Assembly (NCBI RefSeq): GCF_965638725.1
Contig: NC_134958.1
Coordinates: 20,801,964-20,865,963 of the forward strand
DNA length: 64,000 nt
Direction: 5' to 3'
DNA from: Aptenodytes patagonicus
Lineage: Eukaryota; Chordata; Aves; Sphenisciformes; Spheniscidae
This document shows positions 39,701 to 50,257 of the stretch, piece after piece. The position numbers were made by a program, and so were the translations under genes. Position 1 is the stretch's first letter. Every line of letters begins with the position of its first letter. Below the pieces are notes generated by a model, which saw only the letters and a list, made by a program, of their open reading frames with translations, was not told the origin of the DNA and did not search any database.

Positions 39701-42700
39701 TAAGGAGTGTATTTGGTGAGGGTTTTTTTAAGTCCCACATTGCTATCCTGATCACACGGATCATAAAAGATCCCTATGACTATTTCAGTTGTTTATAAGA
39801 AAAAGTAAAACTAAAAAGGTAATACAAAACTTTAAGGCCACAGTTAGAAAAGGAGTGTCATCACTGTTGTTTCATAGACCTAAGTTTTAGATCTGTGTAG
39901 CTAAGTCCATTTCACCGAGAACTGCTTCCATACACAGCAGAGGGATCCATTTAGTTATGGTTTGGCTCCTCACAGTCACAGAAACTGACATCCAAAGTAA
40001 ATTTACCAGCTTTTATATGTCAACACTATTATTATAAAGGTGTCAAATTGCAAGTGAAACTGCTAAAAAGCTAGCATTTGCGGGTTTTTTCAGTTAAAGG
40101 TCTGACTCACAGACAAGAACTCGCCAGTCTAAGGGAATTTCTTGCCACCTCCCTTGTAGACAGTGATAAAAATAATAGTAAAAGTGGGGGCTTGTAAAGG
40201 GGAAAAGCAAAGTTCACTGTGCCCTGCCCACTTGCAGCTCCAGGTTTGGAGCTGGCTCCTGCCTGGTGATGCTGATGTAGATGGCATGGAGGCGAGTACA
40301 GCAATAGGGAGACGTGGGACACAGGTGTGTTGAAAAGCAGGCTTTTTCAGTTAATTCAGTGAACCTGCTGCTGATTTTTTTTAAACTAGTAACATCACCC
40401 CCCTTCTTCCCCAATTAAGAAAATAAATATGCAAGAGTCTTACTTGTTATATAAAACAATATCTGGCTTCCAGATCTGGCCAGATGGCACTCTGATGAAT
40501 TCAGCACCTCCGTAGTCCGCTGGATTCCACCGAAGCTTGTAATCGTTCCAGATCTAATTGTGGAAGAAATGAGTCTATGTTAGGTTTGTGAAGAAATTGA
40601 AATTCAGTGGACTAGACTCAAACCAAGTGCTGTCATATCACTTCTAGGGTTGTTTTATTTTGGATACTACAGTGATTAGATGTTTCTTTGACAAACACGT
40701 ATGTCTGGTGTTTATTCACATGGAGATTGTGGGCCTATTGGTCCAGATATGACTTAGACGTGTGTGACTCCATGTCCCAGGAATGTCAGTAGTTGAAACA
40801 AGGTGAAAGAGGGAATAAGACACTCTTGCCAGAGAGTGTAGGACTTTAATAATAACTTAGGTCTCAAGAAGCCAGGTATCTGTGAGATGGTGAAAACAAA
40901 TTCATAGGAGGCTCTGGTGCTAGATGGGAGCATTGAGTGAAGGACCCTGGGTAGGTGGGTTAGAAAGAGCTGCAGGGTGTCATTGCTCAGTTAAATAACA
41001 GTCTTGTTCATTAGGGCTTGTTAAACCCCAGTTTAACAAAGTGGAATATTAAGCTGAAGCTGGGAATGAAGTTGCTTATTAAGGTGACTGCAACAGTGAG
41101 TAATTGCATTTTTAACCCCTAAAGACTCTTTTAAGTGAACTCAACATTTTTGGTTTGTTCTCAGTTTCTGGGAGCTAAACAGCATGAAGTGATGCTGTGC
41201 GGGACCTCTGTGCTGAGGCGCTTCCTCTGTGCATCAGCGTCTGCCAAGGCAGAGTGCTTGGGAGCCTTCAGGGCAAAAATACAGTATTTAGCAACAATGT
41301 TAAGTGTAGGAAGGTTTGGGCTGCAGCTGACAACTCACAACCCGAGTTAACAGCTGCACCCCGAGCCAGGCCCGTGTTTAAATGCTGCAGCACCCAGAGT
41401 CGGTGAGACAGAAACGTGGAAGGGTCGGTGGCGACGACGTTGTTTCTGGTCGGTCGGTTAACGAGGTGGGAGGTGCCCTCTTGCAGGTGTGCGGCTGGGG
41501 CTAGGCCCTAGCCCTGCCCGGCCCTCCGCGCCGCCTGCCCGGGCAGAGCCGGGCCGGGCAGAGCCGCTCCCCTCCGCTGACATCCGGCCGGGGCAGCCCG
41601 AGCGTGCGGCGGGGGCGAGCCGCTGAGGGATCTGCCGCGCGGTGTCGATGCCGGCTCCCGCGGCGGGAGGCGTCCCTTAGCGCTGCGCGGCCGCCGCGCG
41701 CCGCTGGGGGGCAGCAGCGCGCCGGGGAGGGCGTCGCGGCGGCGTTCCCGCCGGAGAGCGGCGCTGAGGCCATCGCTGAGGGGGGCGGCCGTTGCTGGAG
41801 CCCCGGGCGCCGGCGGAGGCCTTGCCTGTGCCCGTGATGCCTCCCTAGGCTGCGGCTTTGTCCCGAGGGAGGCAGGTCTGCCGCTGGCCTGGCGAGCCTG
41901 GTGCTCCCGGGAGCGGAGCCTCTCTGGGCGGACGGCTCTTCTCGCCCCTGGCGCGGCCCGTGAGGGCCGGAGTCCCCCCGCCCGGAGTGGGGAGCACCTC
42001 CCGCGCTGGGGAGGAGGTGAGTTGGTGCCGCCTGGGCTATCAGCGAGCTCTACTTACGTGCTTCAGCCACAAGTTGGTTTCCATTATCTGGTTGACTTCA
42101 TCCTGGAAAACAGAGGCGTGTCGGGAGAGGCGCCGGCCCTCCCGTCGCCCGCGGGCGCCCCGGCGGGGCGGGTACTCACCACCTTCACCAGCTGGGACAT
42201 GGACACCTCGAACTGGATGATGACGGGGTCCGAGACGTTCTTGACGGGACGGACGAACTGGTTGTAGCTCTCGAAGAGGGCCGCGTAGAGCCGGTGCTCG
42301 GCCTCGGAGCCGCCGCAGCCTGCGGAGGGCACGGCGGGGTGAGCGGCCGCGGGGGCAGGCGCAGCCTCGGAGGCGGCAGCACCCCGTGTGGGGAGGCTTG
42401 GCCGGAGTGGGGGGCAATGCCGCTTTTGGTACCCGTCTTGCTGTGTATTAACTGCTTAGCATCGGTGTGATGCGTCGGGAAAGGCCAAGCCTCGTGTAAG
42501 TGGGTAGTAGTGTGTCATGACTGGCATTCGCTTAGGCTGGGAGAAGAGCAATGAAAGGCAATGCTATGACAGAGTTTTTCTCACGTACATCTCTGCAAAT
42601 GGGTTAAAAAAATAGTTTCAGGGAGTTACTGAAGAACTGGAGGTGCAGAAGCACTTTCCCCTCACAAACCTAATCCCCTAGACCTGCCGAAGCTGCAGGG

Positions 42701-44428
42701 GTGTGGAGCAGAGGAAGGGAAAAGTGTAACCTGACAGACCAGGCCGCTTGTAAGCTGTCAGAGCGTCTTGCAATAGGAGGATTCCGAGGAAATGAGAACT
42801 CTGCTTTCTAGCAGAGTCATGATTGCATGATTATAGTGATGATAACAGCCTGCTTGTTAAAATAGGAAAAAAAGGATTAAAAATTGATTAATCATTGTAT
42901 TCAAAGACTTTTCAGCACGTTCAAAGAAATGTGCTAATTATCCATTTATTATTCTAAGTAATTTTTATTTATAGTGTATTCCTTTTGTCCATTTTGCTGC
43001 TGATAACTGCTGCTCATGGTGCCCTGTGGCTGACAGAAAAGCTGCAAACTGAAATTCTTAAACAACAAGGTCTTTCAACTGTTTCAGGATGAGGTGTGAG
43101 AGCCTGTATTTCAAACTACCGTTTTACTCTTGGAGCTAGCTAGGCAATATCCATCCTGACAGCTGGATGCTATTTAAAAGCCAATGGCCTTTTATTTTTA
43201 GGGGACTCTCTCTTAAACTCTCTTCTGGACGACACTTCCTCAAGCACTCTACCTGAAAACTAAAAAAAGGCCTGTTTTGTCATTTATGGATGACACTATG
43301 CGAATTTGGCAAAGGCACAGAACTGAAGTCTGTTGAACATACTTTACAGCTCCGTTGAAACACAAATATGAATCTACAGATATTTGCAAGGACATGTTTA
43401 TTTTTTTGCCAGACAGTTGTTTTTCAGTAGAGAAAGAGATGGGAGGCAGAAATATCTGCAGGTGACTGATCTGTAGTGTTTCACAAAGCAGGTGTTACTT
43501 TCTGATCTTTGTAAGAGCTCCCCTCTCCCTAAGACAAGAGGATTCCCCTCATGTGAAACTGTATCCAGCTAAAACCTCTTCTCCCTCCCCCCCTCCGTTC
43601 ACTTGGAGGGTAATTTTATTCTCAGATCAGTGAAATCATTCAAGCCAACTTGTTAACTAAAAAATGAACACATTTTTTTCACACTTTTTAACTGCTAGCA
43701 TTGCCTTTATTGATATATCTTTTACTGATATCTCATTTACCATTTATTGATATATCTTTCAGATCAAAATTTCGTGGAATAAATACTCCTAAATCTTTTA
43801 GGAAAATAATTTTAAAGCTAGATCTTAATGACTCTCTATTATAGTCAATCCCAAATTGCCTGCCTTTTTACATGTCACCAGCACTCTAATTAAATCTAGC
43901 ATCCACTGTATCTAGAGAAGTGTATTATTATTTTTTTTTTAAATTTAAATGTTTTGGTGTTTTCCATATCTGCAGAGAGAAGGTGCACTGTTTGCAGCAT
44001 GTATTTAAAGCTGTTTAATATTGTCACTTTCTTGTGGTCTTCTCTATAATATGTAGAAACCGCACCTTTACGTGTAAGGTGCTTTCTCTTCTTAATGCTA
44101 AAATGTCTTTGTGTGTCCTGTTTGGCATCTTGAATCAGGACTAATTAACTACTTTACAAGGAGAAATTAAAAAAAAAAAAACCAAAAACAAAAAACCCCA
44201 ACAAACTATGTAACAAAAAGAGCTGTACTAAGATTCTGTACATTTATCCATTAGTTTGGAGCGAGCTTCAGCACTTCTTAAAAATAATTTGCACCAAAGT
44301 CATCTCCTGTTCACTTTTTCACACACACCCCCCCCTTCACCAACAAAGAATAAACAAATTAAGGTTCACTCACCTTGACAGAGAAAGCAAACAGCAGCAG
44401 TTAGAAGGACAGCGTGCATGCTCTCCAT
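36573..44428 (-). CDS. CHRNA3: Neuronal acetylcholine receptor subunit alpha-3
   Basis: Minus-strand exons 44428-44374, 42319-42180, 42102-42058, 40553-40444, 39219-38208 and 36701-36573 splice to 1491 nt, 496 residues. The product is the agonist-binding alpha subunit of ganglionic nicotinic channels (alpha3-beta4, with or without alpha5). The ATG at 44428 (ACCATGG, strong context) is the first in-frame ATG and opens a short signal peptide ([14 protein letters not shown]). Hallmarks are [26 protein letters not shown], Cys-loop C150-C164, and the binding-site motif [10 protein letters not shown] with C214-C215 and tyrosines 212 and 219. M1-M3 follow, then a long loop with a cysteine-rich patch ([16 protein letters not shown]) and SRSSSSES-like serines, and M4 ending PLMAGDEM. 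The frame is open throughout. It lies downstream of CHRNB4 on the same strand. Confidence 0.97.
38208..39219 (-). CDS. CHRNA3: CHRNA3 exon 5 (Cys-loop, M1-M3, cytoplasmic loop)
   Basis: The 1012-nt exon encodes residues 117-454, from [17 protein letters not shown] to MKMQNEAKE. The acceptor is ctttacAG and the donor is GAG|gtaaga on the minus strand. Confidence 0.97.
39503..39573 (+). mobile_element. CR1 LINE 3'-end fragment
   Basis: GTTCGACTAGATGATTGTTG, then TAGGTCCCTTCCAGCTGAA and a terminal TTATTCTATTCTGTTCTA, is the extreme 3' end of an avian CR1 with its ATTCT-type terminal repeats. It is about 70 bp, 5'-truncated as is usual for CR1, and lies antisense in CHRNA3 intron 4. Confidence 0.85.
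40444..40553 (-). CDS. CHRNA3: CHRNA3 exon 4 (110 nt)
   Basis: It encodes residues 81-117, [19 protein letters not shown] and [11 protein letters not shown]. The acceptor is aattAG and the donor is ACAA|gtaaga. Confidence 0.96.
42058..42102 (-). CDS. CHRNA3: CHRNA3 exon 3 (45 nt)
   Basis: It encodes [15 protein letters not shown], residues 66-80. The last codon is CAC (His) where human CHRNA3 has CAG (Gln), so the donor reads CAC|gtaagt with an atypical final exon base but a perfect intron side. Confidence 0.94.
42180..42319 (-). CDS. CHRNA3: CHRNA3 exon 2
   Basis: It encodes residues 19-65, [19 protein letters not shown] to SMSQLVKV, the N-terminal helix and first strands of the receptor domain. 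It is embedded in the CpG island. The acceptor is cctccgcAG and the donor is GTG|gtgagt. Confidence 0.94.
42420..44373 (-). other. CHRNA3: CHRNA3 intron 1 (outside the CpG island)
   Basis: AT-rich intron DNA. The 17-mer TTTATTGATATATCTTT occurs twice, at 43706-43722 and 43743-43759. No gene is recognised. Confidence 0.7.
43706..43759. repeat. Short direct repeat, 17 bp, 37-bp spacing
   Basis: Two identical copies of TTTATTGATATATCTTT with a related ACTGATATCTCA between them; a local AT-rich duplication in CHRNA3 intron 1. Confidence 0.85.
44374..44428 (-). CDS. CHRNA3: CHRNA3 coding exon 1 (signal peptide)
   Basis: This 55-nt coding segment gives [18 protein letters not shown] and the first base of a split Gly codon. 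The donor is CAAG|gtgagt. A second ATG at 44419 is in a weaker context. The frame is open upstream without another ATG back to at least 44572. Confidence 0.85.
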
Positions 44429-44530
44429 GGTGTTATGAACTACTGCCTGTCGACAGAGGCTGTTGAAGATGAGCTTAGCTGCCAGGATTGTATGAGCATA
44501 GGAAGTACAGAGAGCTCCACTCCTCCGATG

Positions 44531-44625
44531 CGTGAAATGCCTGGAAGCAGCAGACGGCAGGACCCTGAACACAGTTCTGCGCAGTGAGCTCCCATTAGGT
44601 TTGCTGTGCTGCCCCCTTTCTAGCT
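44531..44625 (-). promoter_or_regulatory. CHRNA3: CHRNA3 proximal promoter / 5'UTR block
   Basis: It lies 107-190 bases upstream of the CHRNA3 ATG. On the plus strand AAATGCCTGGAA begins at 44535 and CCCCCTTT at 44612, 77 bases apart. A matching block lies upstream of CHRNB4 with the same motifs 80 bases apart. The GGGGG-type box is a plausible Sp-family site, in line with Sp1-type control described for these promoters in rodents. Confidence 0.6.
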
Positions 44626-44639
44626 ACCCAGGCTGTCAG

Positions 44640-47600
44640 AGCATTGGAAACAGAAAATAAATTGCAGGCAAAACAGATGTTATTGTAGGCAAAGAGCAGT
44701 CTTCTGGCAAGGATAATAGGCAAGAGTCCTTAAACTGGTGCATAAATGAACCCGGTAATCTGACAATGCTAAAGATTTTTCCAGTCAGCTGCTATGCAGG
44801 ATCCTTCTCTATCAGAAGCTCATGCCAAGCTACTAGTAGAAGTTTAATTAATAAAAATCTTATAATTGAATTGTGCTGGAATGGATATTGACATTAGGGA
44901 TGCTTGATTTAGCAGTGAACTGAGATCATGGGACCTGACTTTCCAATTACGCTGTTAATGTTGAGATTTTTTTCCTGCCTGTGTCTCATCTTGCAAGCGC
45001 ATGTGCTAGGTGCTTGAATGTATAAAAAGGATGTGCTATTCCCAGGAGTAATTAAAGGCATGTACAACTTGCCAGGATCTAAGCCCAGAGTAACATACCT
45101 AGCAGCTGGGATCCGGCAAGAGCCAGGGGTTTGAGTTGGAGACCAAACTTGACCAAAGCTCTTGAGAATAACTGTCTTTGGACCACTCCTGCTTTCATGG
45201 ATTAGAAAGGTGAAATTTGGGAAGGGGAATAAGAGTATAGGATCCTAGCTTGATCCCACAAAACCTTATTGTTCAGGGGGAAGGAGGTGGGGGAGAATGG
45301 GGAGTTGTGTTTGAAGTTCAATCATAAAATCATGATTTGCAAAGTGGCTCATTCCCAGGTGCCCATCAGCTTCCTTGTTAACCTATGTGTCAGTTTTTGC
45401 ACCCCCTTGAATGACCAGGTGATGCAAGGTTCATGCATGCAGTGGTTGTTGCACACATCTGGGCAGTCTGTGCGGAGGGAGGAGGGGGAGAGAGAAGAAT
45501 GTGGGATTCCACCCTTGGTTTTGGAAATGACGAGAGGGAAGCCCTGTGGGACAGGAGGCCGCACCCAATAGGTGCTTCTCTCCCTGCCGTTAGGGAAGGA
45601 TAAATGATGACCCCATTTGGCACTGTGTTCAGAGGTAGCACTGGGAGAAAGAGCACCAGACGGGGTTCAGCTGCTCTTGGCACAGAGCTTGTTTATCCCG
45701 TCTGCCCTATCTCTCAGAGCATCATTCACTCCATCCCCAGACACATGCTCTTATGATAATTTCTGTAATTCTATTAGCTTGGAGGAAATAGGCTTTACTG
45801 TCCGTTTGATTTTATTTCTTTTTTCCAGAGAACTCGGCTGCTTGGTCTTTTAGCTTAACCCTTTGTGGATACATTTTTTTTTGCCTTTCCAGGGCATTGA
45901 GACTAGATGTTTTCCCTTTCTGCCTTCTTGGTTTCCATGTATAAGCAGCATTATAACTGAGATTTTTGTTTGTTTCTTTTTAGTCCCAACTAGAAATGAG
46001 CTAAAGCTTCAAAGATCAGATCATAACCCGTGTTCCCCAAAAGTCAGTGCTTAAGCCTGAATAATTTGGAAACATTTGATCTGCAGAGGCAGCAAAGAGC
46101 CATTGCAGCAAAAGATACAGGTATTTTAGCTTAATTTTCCTAGTTACTGAAATTTTCAGTGGTGTTTGTATGCACAGATATTTTGTTTCTAACATCACGT
46201 GCTGGATCTCCTGGTGATGATCCTCAGGTTTGTAGTAGGATTATTTTTATGGCTAGGGAGAGTGATGCGATAAGAACACATCACCATGACTGCATTGCAG
46301 AACTACCTAGAAGAAGAATTCGTATGGGTAGGCGGAAACTGATCTACCCAAGAAGATCTGCAGTGACAAACTACGGAGCCTTTGCTTTTTAATAAACATG
46401 CCACTTCTAGAGGTGTTTTGCTTTGTTAAGATTTATTAAGATCAAATCTTAATCAACTCAGGTGATGAGGAAAATCCCACCTTTGTCTGGGGTATTGATG
46501 CTCCCTCTATAAAAAAGCCAACACTGCTGGTCTTTCTAGTTTGCTGTGGCTGCAGGGGTGCAGAAACAGTCCCAAATAAACTCACCTGGAGGCAGATGGT
46601 ACATGCGTGTGATGGTGTTGGCACTTCTACATGTTCTGACGGAAGACAGGATTAGTCAGGGTTAAAGAATTTTGTAGTGGTAGGGACCGGGGATGGAGCC
46701 AACAGAGGCTTTTCCTTACTAGTAGGGAAGCAAAGGCTGGTTGCACACTGCCATTGAAAAATAGTTTTACTGAAAAATATATTTTGAATGACCACTTTTC
46801 TTCTTTTTTTAATGAAAAACATTACTGTAAAAACCCTGAAAAGTATAAATGTTGAAGTTTATTTTGTTTGATGAACTGGGACCTTATACTCATATTAGCC
46901 TGCAAGATGATATTTTTAATGTTTCCTTTTCTCCAGAAATCTTTTATTTTTGAAAGTTTGCCCAAAAGCCAAAGTGGAAAACTCTACAATTCTTTGACAA
47001 GTTAAGCTGGGAACAGTTCTATGTATTACGTAGGAGGAGCTGCTGAGGGTTAGGCAAAAATAGCATTTCCCATTTTGAAACCACAGTTTTAGGAGGTCAG
47101 ATTCTTCAAAGTTTTAGGAATTTGGATGAAATTTTCCATTCTGAAGTTTGCTATGGATTGAATTATTTCTGGAAACTTTAAAAAAATACGGTGGTGGTTT
47201 CCAAGAACATAACTAGGGAAAAGCATATTGCTTCACTCGTGATTAAAAAAGAAATAAGTTGGCCACAGTGTATGGAAAGCACCAGAGCCCACCATTTCCT
47301 GGATGAGGAGCTCTAGTTCTGCAGGGATCTCCCTGGGGCCAGGGATGTGCCTTTTGAAAGCTTTTTCTGGGTTTGTCAAGTCTGAGGCCTCCATCTGCCT
47401 GTGCTCTGTGTTAGCTGCTAGCTGAGCTGCCAAATCCTTTCTAAAACTTTTGTCTATGCTGGGGATAATTCAGCTGAAGGCTGCAGTTAGGGAGCCAAGA
47501 GTTATCAGTCATTACTGCTCATAAAGATAAGGTCAACTATGAGATGGGAGTACTGGAGGTCTCATTTCAGTTGCATTCAGGCAGTAAGAGGTAGGATAAG

Positions 47601-49440
47601 AAGAAGAAGGGACCAGGGAGAGCAGTAGTGATTGGTAGGAGGGTGAGAGCAGGACAGAGCCAAAAGTGCTGTTCGTGCTGGGTGAAAAGAGCAGAGGGAG
47701 GAGTCTCTGCACAGGTCCAGTGTCAGCTGGGTGGACTGCAGGGTCCATGGCTGACTTGCTGCACCCTTAGTTGCTTGGCTGGGTGAGTCCCTCTCCCTTC
47801 TGCCCTGCAGGAGTGTGTAGTAGCTCACAAGAGCGTTTAAGTCTTTGCTGAGTAGGTCTGTGCTGCCTCTTTCAGATTCACTGTTCAGGGTTATTGTGGG
47901 ATTTAAAGGGGCTTCACCTTCACACTGCCTGCGCAGTGCTGGCAGCTGCTCTGGCTTCCCTCTGGCTTCTCTGCAAGCAGAAAAAGCTGCTTAGCAGCTG
48001 GGGCAGTGTGTGCACGTGTGCTTGTGGTGTTCTGTGCCACGGCAGCTCCCGGCATATAACCTAACATAGAGGAGCATCTTCCTGCATGGGTGAAGGCACC
48101 CCTCTGCTCCCGGGGGGCTGCCTGTGCCCCATCTCATCTCACAGCTGTAGTTTCAGTTGCCTGCAGAGAAATAGCTCTGCTCTCTAGGTTTAAGAAGGAG
48201 AAGAAGACTTGAGGTAGGGAAAGCAGGTTTGACCCATTTAAACTTTACACCGCCTACCAGTCACCATAGGAAATGTCCAGAGGGGTTAATGTTTGGGGAG
48301 ATGACCAGAGCATTGCCACCCTCTGGGAGAGGAGGATGTGGCAGCTTCTATGGTCACGGGGCACACCTGCATTAATAGAGCTGTCCCACAGTTATCCTTC
48401 ACCTTCTTGCCCTGTCTTCAGCGATGGACACAGTTGCAGCGCATAGAGGAAGGGGAATGGAAGGGAGGATGACGGCGTTAGAACCAGTCCTTCATCTAGC
48501 ATATGACCTAAGGGAGATGCTGCTGCTGCTCACATAGCCTCACCCAGCCCACTTTTTCATTATATCTTTCCGAGGCAGCCGCACGCCAGGCCACGCTGCA
48601 GTGCTGAGGCCCCCGGGAGAGCCCTTCCAGTGCTCAGGGGTAGGTGTGTGGGGTGGGGGCATGTGTGGCAGCAGTGCTGGGGAGTTCAGCGCACGGGCAG
48701 GGAGGGAGTGAGCGCAGGAATCAGCAAAGGTCCCAGAGTTGCTCTGAACAATTGGAAAGGTGTTGGTGTAGCTGTTTTGGCATGTCTAGGTCTATGTCGT
48801 TATCTGTAGCTGCCTGGGAATGGTGATCTAGGTAGAGATGTAGCTCAGTTTTGATGAGGGCAAATACAGCCAGAGCTGTATTCATCTGTGGCTTGTTGAA
48901 GAACACAGGTTTAGGTGTCAGCTAATCCTCCCCTGGGACAGGTGAGCCTCAAATCCCCTTCACAAGTAGTAGTGGGTTTTAACAGTTTGGTCACCAGTAG
49001 TTAGTTGTTCCTATCAATGGTGGTAAAATTGTTATGTGTGCTGACAATACCCCAAGGAAAAGCTGAGATTGGTTTAGCTTGAAAAATGCCAGGAGCCCAC
49101 TTCTCTTTTTGCAGGTTACAAGCTACCTGGAACAAAGTGTGGTGGGATGGTCCTGTGACGGGAGTCTAGGGCCTTGATCTGTCCTTTACCAAAGACTTTA
49201 AGACTGTACATGCGTTACGTGCTTTCCTAGCTAATTTGTTGAGGATTATACTTAAATCCACATTAAAATCTCCTCAACAAAACATGCGGGTCTGTTCTCA
49301 GGTGTCTTCTCATTCTAGCTGCCTTTCACAGTTGTCTTCTCTAGCTGCTTTCTGTGCTCTTAGCCTTAGATTCATGAAAGTGTATATGAACCCCAGTCAC
49401 ATGAGCTGTTAAAGTTGCAGGAACATTTCAGGACTAAATC
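44640..49440. other. CHRNB4-CHRNA3 intergenic DNA
   Basis: About 4.8 kb between the CHRNB4 3' end and the CHRNA3 promoter; the stretch 47.9-48.7 kb is more GC-rich. In rat this interval holds a neuronal enhancer, but I could not identify its counterpart. No convincing gene or repeat family was found. Confidence 0.6.
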
Positions 49441-49462
49441 TATATAAAGGAAAATTTTACAT

Positions 49463-49468
49463 TTTATT
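49463..49468 (-). terminator. CHRNB4: Candidate CHRNB4 poly(A) signal
   Basis: AATAAA on the minus strand about 650 bases past the CHRNB4 stop, in an AT-rich stretch. Confidence 0.5.
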
Positions 49469-50116
49469 TATATTTCATCATTGAACAGAGTATATAAATG
49501 TTTGTTTATCATATATTAATTTGGCCTCTGTTGATCAATCAGCTATCAGAGGTGGCAAAGTGAGAAACCTATTAGTGGTTACCTCAGAAGTATGTCTCTG
49601 TTTCTCAGTTCAGTTTTCAATATCATACTCAAACAGCTAAACAGTGATGCCACTTGTAAAGCTCTTTATAAATCAGACACAAATAGTTTTGATGCATTTG
49701 AAGGACATAAATGTCATAGCAATACCTTCTTTGTAATAGAGAAATTGCAGTGTTCTAGGGAAAGAAAATGTCCTTCCTGAGGCAATGTATGTAAAATACA
49801 ATTTTTAATAATAATCCTTGTGAGCCAGGATGGCATATTGTACAGTAAATGCCTTTCTCTGTAATGTTCAGACTTCAAATAATTGAAAAAAGGGCCAAGA
49901 TATCACCAGAAGTACTGAACTCATTGGAAAAAACAGTAGTTTTCTGTTTGTTTTGGGTTTTTTTCCCTATCACAAGTCAAGTTCTACTTTCCATTTCCGT
50001 ACTCTAAATCTGATGTAAGAGCAACTCAGCTGGCATCTCTGTGGATTTAACAGAGGGGAACTGAGAGCAGAATGAGACCCAACGTCTGTGTAAGTATTGA
50101 CAATTTTAAGTGACAA

Positions 50117-50257
50117 CTAAGGGTTCATGGCCGCAGTGTGGTTTTGAAAAAGTGGCTGCAGAAATAATCCAACAGTCCCCAGGACACAAACAAGGACGAA
50201 TATCCAGAGAAACAGCCTGTCCACTACCATGGCAACATACTTCCAATCTTCAATGAC
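50117..50257 (-). CDS. CHRNB4: CHRNB4 terminal coding exon (M4)
   Basis: It encodes residues 444-489, ending [14 protein letters not shown], with a TAG stop at 50119-50117. The acceptor is tttcAG on the minus strand. Confidence 0.96.
   Translation of the reverse strand, partial: VIEDWKYVAMVVDRLFLWIFVLVCVLGTVGLFLQPLFQNHTAAMNP

Larger units (their letters stand above)
41410..42420. promoter_or_regulatory. CHRNA3: CpG island over CHRNA3 exons 2-3
   Basis: About 1 kb of very CpG-rich DNA covers exon 2, exon 3 and part of intron 3. It lies 2 kb inside the gene as judged from exon 1 at 44.4 kb. It may mark an internal promoter or displaced regulatory DNA; no alternative start codon spliced in frame to exon 2 was found in it. 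Confidence 0.8.

Noticed and set aside
41501-42417. Several 80-125-codon frames in the CHRNA3 CpG island
   Set aside because: Shadows of exon 2/3 or low-complexity GC-rich translations; none links by splicing to a start for CHRNA3.
46159-46392. 77-codon basic frame ending directly at TAATAAA
   Set aside because: Arginine-rich tail and a poly(A)-like hexamer looked like a retrocopy, but I recognise no parent gene and the start is weak.
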